This document shows, piece by piece, positions 59,852-64,000 of a stretch of 64,000 nucleotides of DNA; the first letter of the stretch is position 1, and the number at the start of each line of letters is the position of its first letter. The stretch is from Streptomyces sp. GESEQ-35 (lineage in GTDB: Bacteria > Actinomycetota > Actinomycetes > Streptomycetales > Streptomycetaceae): contig NZ_JAFFSX010000005.1 of assembly GCF_017948485.1 (NCBI RefSeq), positions 186,001 to 250,000 on the forward strand, written 5' to 3'. Under the pieces are notes generated by a model that saw only the letters and a program-made list of their open reading frames with translations, searched no databases and had not been told where the DNA came from. The position numbers and the translations under genes are program-made.

Positions 59852-59863
59852 TACTAATTTGTA
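59852..59863. promoter_or_regulatory. AT-rich palindrome, candidate XylR/ROK operator
   Basis: TACTAATTTGTA is a 12-bp imperfect palindrome in otherwise GC-rich DNA, 59 nt upstream of xylA. ROK-type XylR operators are AT-rich inverted repeats of this type. Confidence 0.45.
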
Positions 59864-59882
59864 AAGCGCCATGACGAAATAG

Positions 59883-61088
<1,206 letters not shown>

Positions 61089-61237
61089 GTACGCGCGCGT
61101 GCCGGTGAGAGCCGGCTGCTGGACGATCTCCGCGCGGGAATGCTCCGGAATCATGCGGTCCACGCCATGAGCCCGTATCAACTGCCGTGCGGGGGTCGCG
61201 CCCTGCCCCGTCCGAGGCGACGCTTGAGGGTATGGCC

Positions 61238-61642
61238 ATGCCGCCCGTACCGCCTCAGCCGCCCGGGCCACCGGGTGGGACGCCGCCTCCGGGCGGCGGT
61301 TTCGGACCGCCCTCGTACGGTGACTGGCCGCCGCCGGAGCAGCCACCGGACGGTGGCTCCGGACGGCGCCGCAATCCGCTCTTCATCCTGATCGCCGCCC
61401 TCGTGGGCATCGCGGTCGTCGTAGCCGTGGTGCTGGTCGCTTCGGGAAGCGACGACTCGCCGGACGAGAAGGCGCCTGCCGAGAGCAGCACCAGCAGTTC
61501 GCCGGGCCCCTCCCTGGGCATCCCGACCGAGCTGCCCAGCAGAGTGCCCAGCGAGGTGCCGTCGCTGCCTTCGGATTTCCCGAGCGAGCTGCCGAGCGAC
61601 CTCGAGTCGTTGTTGCCGTCGCTGGGGGTCGATCTGCCGTAG
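61238..61642 (+). CDS. Proline-rich single-span membrane protein
   Basis: The 134-residue protein has a Pro/Gly-rich cytoplasmic N-terminus (PPVPPQPPGPPGGTPPPGGG), a basic GRRR stop, one membrane span (about 45-68, LFILIAALVGIAVVVAVVLV) and an outer Ser/Pro tail with PSELPSDLxSLLPSL-like repeats. GAGGG lies 7 nt before ATG 61238; an ATG 6 nt earlier is too near the site. No family is recognised; the layout suggests an exported or wall-associated anchor protein. Confidence 0.8.
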   Translation: MPPVPPQPPGPPGGTPPPGGGFGPPSYGDWPPPEQPPDGGSGRRRNPLFILIAALVGIAVVVAVVLVASGSDDSPDEKAPAESSTSSSPGPSLGIPTELPSRVPSEVPSLPSDFPSELPSDLESLLPSLGVDLP

Positions 61643-61654
61643 GGCGGCGTGTTC

Positions 61655-61678
61655 GTGCGGCACGCGTGCGTGCCGCAC
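61655..61678. terminator. Perfect hairpin between convergent genes
   Basis: GTGCGGCACGC and GCGTGCCGCAC form an 11-bp stem with a 2-nt loop, between the proline-rich protein and the convergent esterase-like gene. It may work in both directions. Confidence 0.75.
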
Positions 61679-61699
61679 TCTCACTGACCGGGCCCGGGA

Positions 61700-63043
61700 T
61701 CAGATGCCGCGCGGCAGCCGCACGTAGGTCACCGTCGTTTCGATGCCGCTGTCCACGAGCAGGCCGTTCGCGTCGAACGCGCCGCTGCCGTCCGTCATGC
61801 CGAAGTCGTTGTCGTTGATCAGGGCGAGAGTGTCGCGATCCACGCGCGCGACGCCCTCGATCTTCCCGGGCACGCCGTCGACCGTGCCCAGGTCGACGAC
61901 CAGGCGCTTGGCCAGGACCGGCACACCGGAGGCCGCCGGGTCGTCGAGCTGCTCCAGTGACGGAGAGATCGTGTCGTCGTCCCAGGGGCCACCGAGGATG
62001 TTCGCCGCGCGTCCCAGGTGCACGATCTGGAGTCGCGCGGCCTTGTCCGTGCGCTCCTCGACCAGCAGCCGGTCCCGGCCCACGGCAACCACCGACGAGA
62101 TCTTGAGCTCGGAGGTGTCGTCCTCACTCGGGTCGACCACGTTCACCGGGTCGAAGCGGTACGCGTACTCGGCGGTGACCGCCTTCTTCTTCGGCGAGAA
62201 GCGCAGCAGACGGGTGGTGAGCGAGGCGTCTCCCGCATCACCGTCGGGGAGTGACAGGGGACTCTGCCCGGCGATCACGAGGTCACCGCCCGGCAGTTGG
62301 GCCAGTCCCTCGAAGCCCCGGTTGATCTTGCGGTGCAGCAGGACGGAAGGCAGTGCCTCCACGACCGGGTAGTCCGCACCCGTGAGGTTCAGCCCCTCGG
62401 GCACATAGCGCGCCAGCACCTTCCCGCGTGCGGAGACATGCACGAGAGAGGGCCCGTACTCGTCGACGAGCCAGAAACTCCCGTCCCCGGCCCGCACGAT
62501 GCCCTCGGTGTCCAGCCCGTTCGCGTTGTACGACTGGGGCGTCTGTGCGTCAAAGGAGTACGGCGCCTCGTCACGCCCCTCCTGATTCGACAGGCCCGTG
62601 ACCGGCTTCCCGGACGACGTGGTGATCGGGATCGCGTCCAGCACCTTCACGGTGTCGCCGGACACCCGGATCTTCACGATCGCCGGATCGAAGCCCGGTA
62701 CCGGGAAGGTACGGCGCTTGGTGCCGTCCACCTTGATCTGGCCGTTGGGCCCGCGGTCGGTGACCGTCCAGAACTCGCCCTTACGGCCGGTCGGATAGAT
62801 GTCACTGCCGATGCCGCCGAGGTCCACACCCCGGTCGTCGGCCACGGTCCCCGCCAGCAGCGCGTTGCTGAACGTGCCGAGCGGGATGTCGCCGAGCGTG
62901 GCCGTACGGGTGACGTACGGAGCCGCGGTCGTCGATCCCGCTGCCGGACCGGCCGCCACCAGCGCGGCGGCCACCACCGCCAGCGGAACGCCCGCTGCGA
63001 GCGAACGGTGGACGCGGCGCCGGCCGGTGGCATACGGGGACAT
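61700..63043 (-). CDS. Secreted esterase-like phytase-family protein
   Basis: The 447-residue protein has a signal peptide (about 1-38, LAAGVPLAVVAAALVAAGPAAG) and the Phytase-like beta-propeller domain: GGIGSDIYPTGRKGEFWTVTDRG, DTEGIVRAGDGSFWLVDEYGP, NRGFEGLAQLPGGDLVIAGQ, KIEGVARVDRDTLALINDNDFG. The family is annotated as esterase-like activity of phytase; substrates are unknown. ATG 63043 has AGGAGG 6 nt upstream. Confidence 0.9.
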   Translation of the reverse strand: MSPYATGRRRVHRSLAAGVPLAVVAAALVAAGPAAGSTTAAPYVTRTATLGDIPLGTFSNALLAGTVADDRGVDLGGIGSDIYPTGRKGEFWTVTDRGPNGQIKVDGTKRRTFPVPGFDPAIVKIRVSGDTVKVLDAIPITTSSGKPVTGLSNQEGRDEAPYSFDAQTPQSYNANGLDTEGIVRAGDGSFWLVDEYGPSLVHVSARGKVLARYVPEGLNLTGADYPVVEALPSVLLHRKINRGFEGLAQLPGGDLVIAGQSPLSLPDGDAGDASLTTRLLRFSPKKKAVTAEYAYRFDPVNVVDPSEDDTSELKISSVVAVGRDRLLVEERTDKAARLQIVHLGRAANILGGPWDDDTISPSLEQLDDPAASGVPVLAKRLVVDLGTVDGVPGKIEGVARVDRDTLALINDNDFGMTDGSGAFDANGLLVDSGIETTVTYVRLPRGI

Positions 63044-63114
63044 CAGGGCCTCCTGAGGAGCAAGTTCGATGACAGCGGCCAGATTTCGGCCTCGCATCGA
63101 ACGCCGTGCGACCG

Positions 63115-63669
63115 TCAGGTGAACGAGGGGCGGCGGGCGCTCGTCGAGAGGAACACCACGATGTCCGTCTCGCTGCCCGGCAGCGGTTCGGGCTCCTGCC
63201 AGCCGATGTGCCGGTAGAAGGCCAGCGTGTCATGTGCCTGATTCCAGGTCAGCAACCATGCCCGGCCGCCGGGTGCAGTGGCGGTGAGGGCGGACAGCAG
63301 CCGGCGGCCCAGACCGGCGCCACGCGCGCGTGCCCGCACTCCCAGTTCGTCGATCTCCAAGGCGCCCACGAGCAGTTGGTTCACTCGGTCCGCGCCGAGC
63401 CGGCGGGTCACCTTTCCGTAGGCGCGGTCGGTGCGGAACGGGGCCTGAGTGATCCATCCCGAGACGAAGCCGTCCACCTCACCGGCGTCGGACAGCGCCA
63501 GTACGGCGCGGAATCCGGGACGACGGGCGTCCGTCTCCAGTCGCTCCCGGAACTCCACCCGGGTCGCCTCGGGCTCCCGGTGCTCCCACGGAGGCGCGGT
63601 GAAGACCTCCGTGTACGCCGCGCTGAGGTCGTCGGCGACGGTGAGGACGTCCCGGCCGAAGTGCTTCAC
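63115..63669 (-). CDS. GNAT family N-acetyltransferase
   Basis: The 184-residue protein has a GNAT fold: VSGWITQAPF, LEIDELGVRARARGAGLGRRLLSAL (acetyl-CoA binding site RARGAGLG) and LLTWNQAHDTLAFYRHIGWQE. Substrate is unknown. The start is uncertain: GTG 63669 or GTG 63684, the latter only 4 nt after the upstream stop. The gene probably shares a transcript with the truncated gene upstream. Confidence 0.88.
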   Translation of the reverse strand: MKHFGRDVLTVADDLSAAYTEVFTAPPWEHREPEATRVEFRERLETDARRPGFRAVLALSDAGEVDGFVSGWITQAPFRTDRAYGKVTRRLGADRVNQLLVGALEIDELGVRARARGAGLGRRLLSALTATAPGGRAWLLTWNQAHDTLAFYRHIGWQEPEPLPGSETDIVVFLSTSARRPSFT

Positions 63670-63688
63670 GGCGCACCAACTCACTTTC

Positions 63689-64000
63689 CTAGACGGCCTC
63701 TTCAGGCGAGTGGATCTCCGCGGACGCCAGTGCCGTCGCCGGATCCTGGGCCGCCCTCCCCGCGGGCACCCAGCGGCCCCGGTCCTTCCGGTACGGCCAC
63801 CAGCGGCCGTCCCGGCCCAGGCGCAACTGAGCGGGCGCGTCGACGACCGTCCACCGGTTGCTCCGCGCGCGCAGCGGCGGCCGTTCGTCCTCTTCCCAGG
63901 CCGACTCCAGGGCGGCACGCGCGCGTGCGAGTGCTTCTCCTGCGACAGACCACTCCTCCTCCAGCGCGGACAGCGCGGCCGTACCTCCCAGCCGCCAGGC
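63689..64000 (-). CDS. 3' end of a gene cut by the window edge, possibly a SWIM zinc-finger protein
   Basis: The last 103 codons are visible. The peptide has SALEEEWSVAGEALARARAA and ends with QLRLGRDGRWWPYRKDRGRW followed by VPAGRAAQDPATALASAE. I recall this type of C-terminus in actinobacterial SWIM zinc-finger proteins, but the zinc motif would lie outside the window, so the assignment is tentative. It ends 4 nt before a possible start of the GNAT gene. Confidence 0.6.
   Translation of the reverse strand, partial: AWRLGGTAALSALEEEWSVAGEALARARAALESAWEEDERPPLRARSNRWTVVDAPAQLRLGRDGRWWPYRKDRGRWVPAGRAAQDPATALASAEIHSPEEAV

Overview
The window is high-GC (about 70%) actinomycete chromosome with Streptomyces character: strong G/C third-position bias, GTG/TTG starts, ATGA/GTGA coupled starts, Tat-type secreted enzymes, I-shaped terminators, rare TTA codons, and family-specific genes (RppA tetrahydroxynaphthalene synthase, MurT/GatD, DUF6777, DUF6213). 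From memory, the gene order resembles the Streptomyces coelicolor left-arm segment around SCO1169-SCO1224 read backwards (xylAB ... rppA/CYP158A ... pfkA ... Lrp/amidinotransferase). I could not check this here. No rRNA, tRNA, CRISPR array, prophage or intact insertion sequence was seen.

Region 1 (1-5 kb) holds the 5' end of an amidinotransferase/DDAH gene, an Lrp regulator, and an operon for a LytTR response regulator, a small membrane protein, a sodium:solute symporter and a LytS-like histidine kinase. Region 2 (5-9.5 kb) holds an envelope module: a PASTA-bearing DUF6777 lipoprotein with a TTA codon, a Ser/Thr kinase with Cys-rich extracellular domains, a previously missable 56-residue membrane protein, and a CtaG-like protein. 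Region 3 (9.5-22 kb) is mostly conserved: pfkA, gatD-murT, def, a TetR/acyl-CoA dehydrogenase pair, the cupin-P450-rppA naphthalene pigment operon, an aldehyde dehydrogenase, a NUDIX hydrolase and an ATP-dependent DNA ligase.

Region 4 (22-31 kb) holds a flavin oxidoreductase divergent from an XRE-cupin regulator, an operon with two dissimilar acyl-CoA dehydrogenases that look like the halves of a heteromer, secreted phosphodiester enzymes, a 220-bp foldback element and two decayed gene fragments. Region 5 (31-46 kb) is an accessory carbohydrate locus: LacI regulator, TIM-barrel isomerase, a binding protein and two permeases without an ATPase, an unrecognised 410-residue protein, two D-2-hydroxyacid dehydrogenases, an enolase-superfamily enzyme, a PL7 (alginate-type) lyase, and a 1360-residue GH2 enzyme with discoidin modules inserted in its catalytic architecture. 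The likely logic is extracellular depolymerisation, uptake energised by a shared ATPase elsewhere, then oxidation and epimerisation of an acidic sugar.

Region 6 (46-64 kb) holds DUF3455, an ArsR/Gfo-Idh-MocA pair, a DHFR-like reductase, a dead serine hydrolase, an AldB-type dehydrogenase under a GAF regulator, a Tat amidase, an amide operon (APC permease with a TTA codon plus formamidase), the divergent xylose genes (xylA versus xylB-ROK, with an 80-bp tandem duplication at the xylB/ROK junction), and a proline-rich membrane protein, a secreted esterase-like protein, a GNAT and a truncated gene at the edge.

Starts were chosen from Shine-Dalgarno spacing, domain starts and coupling. Function calls rest on reading motifs, not on database searches.
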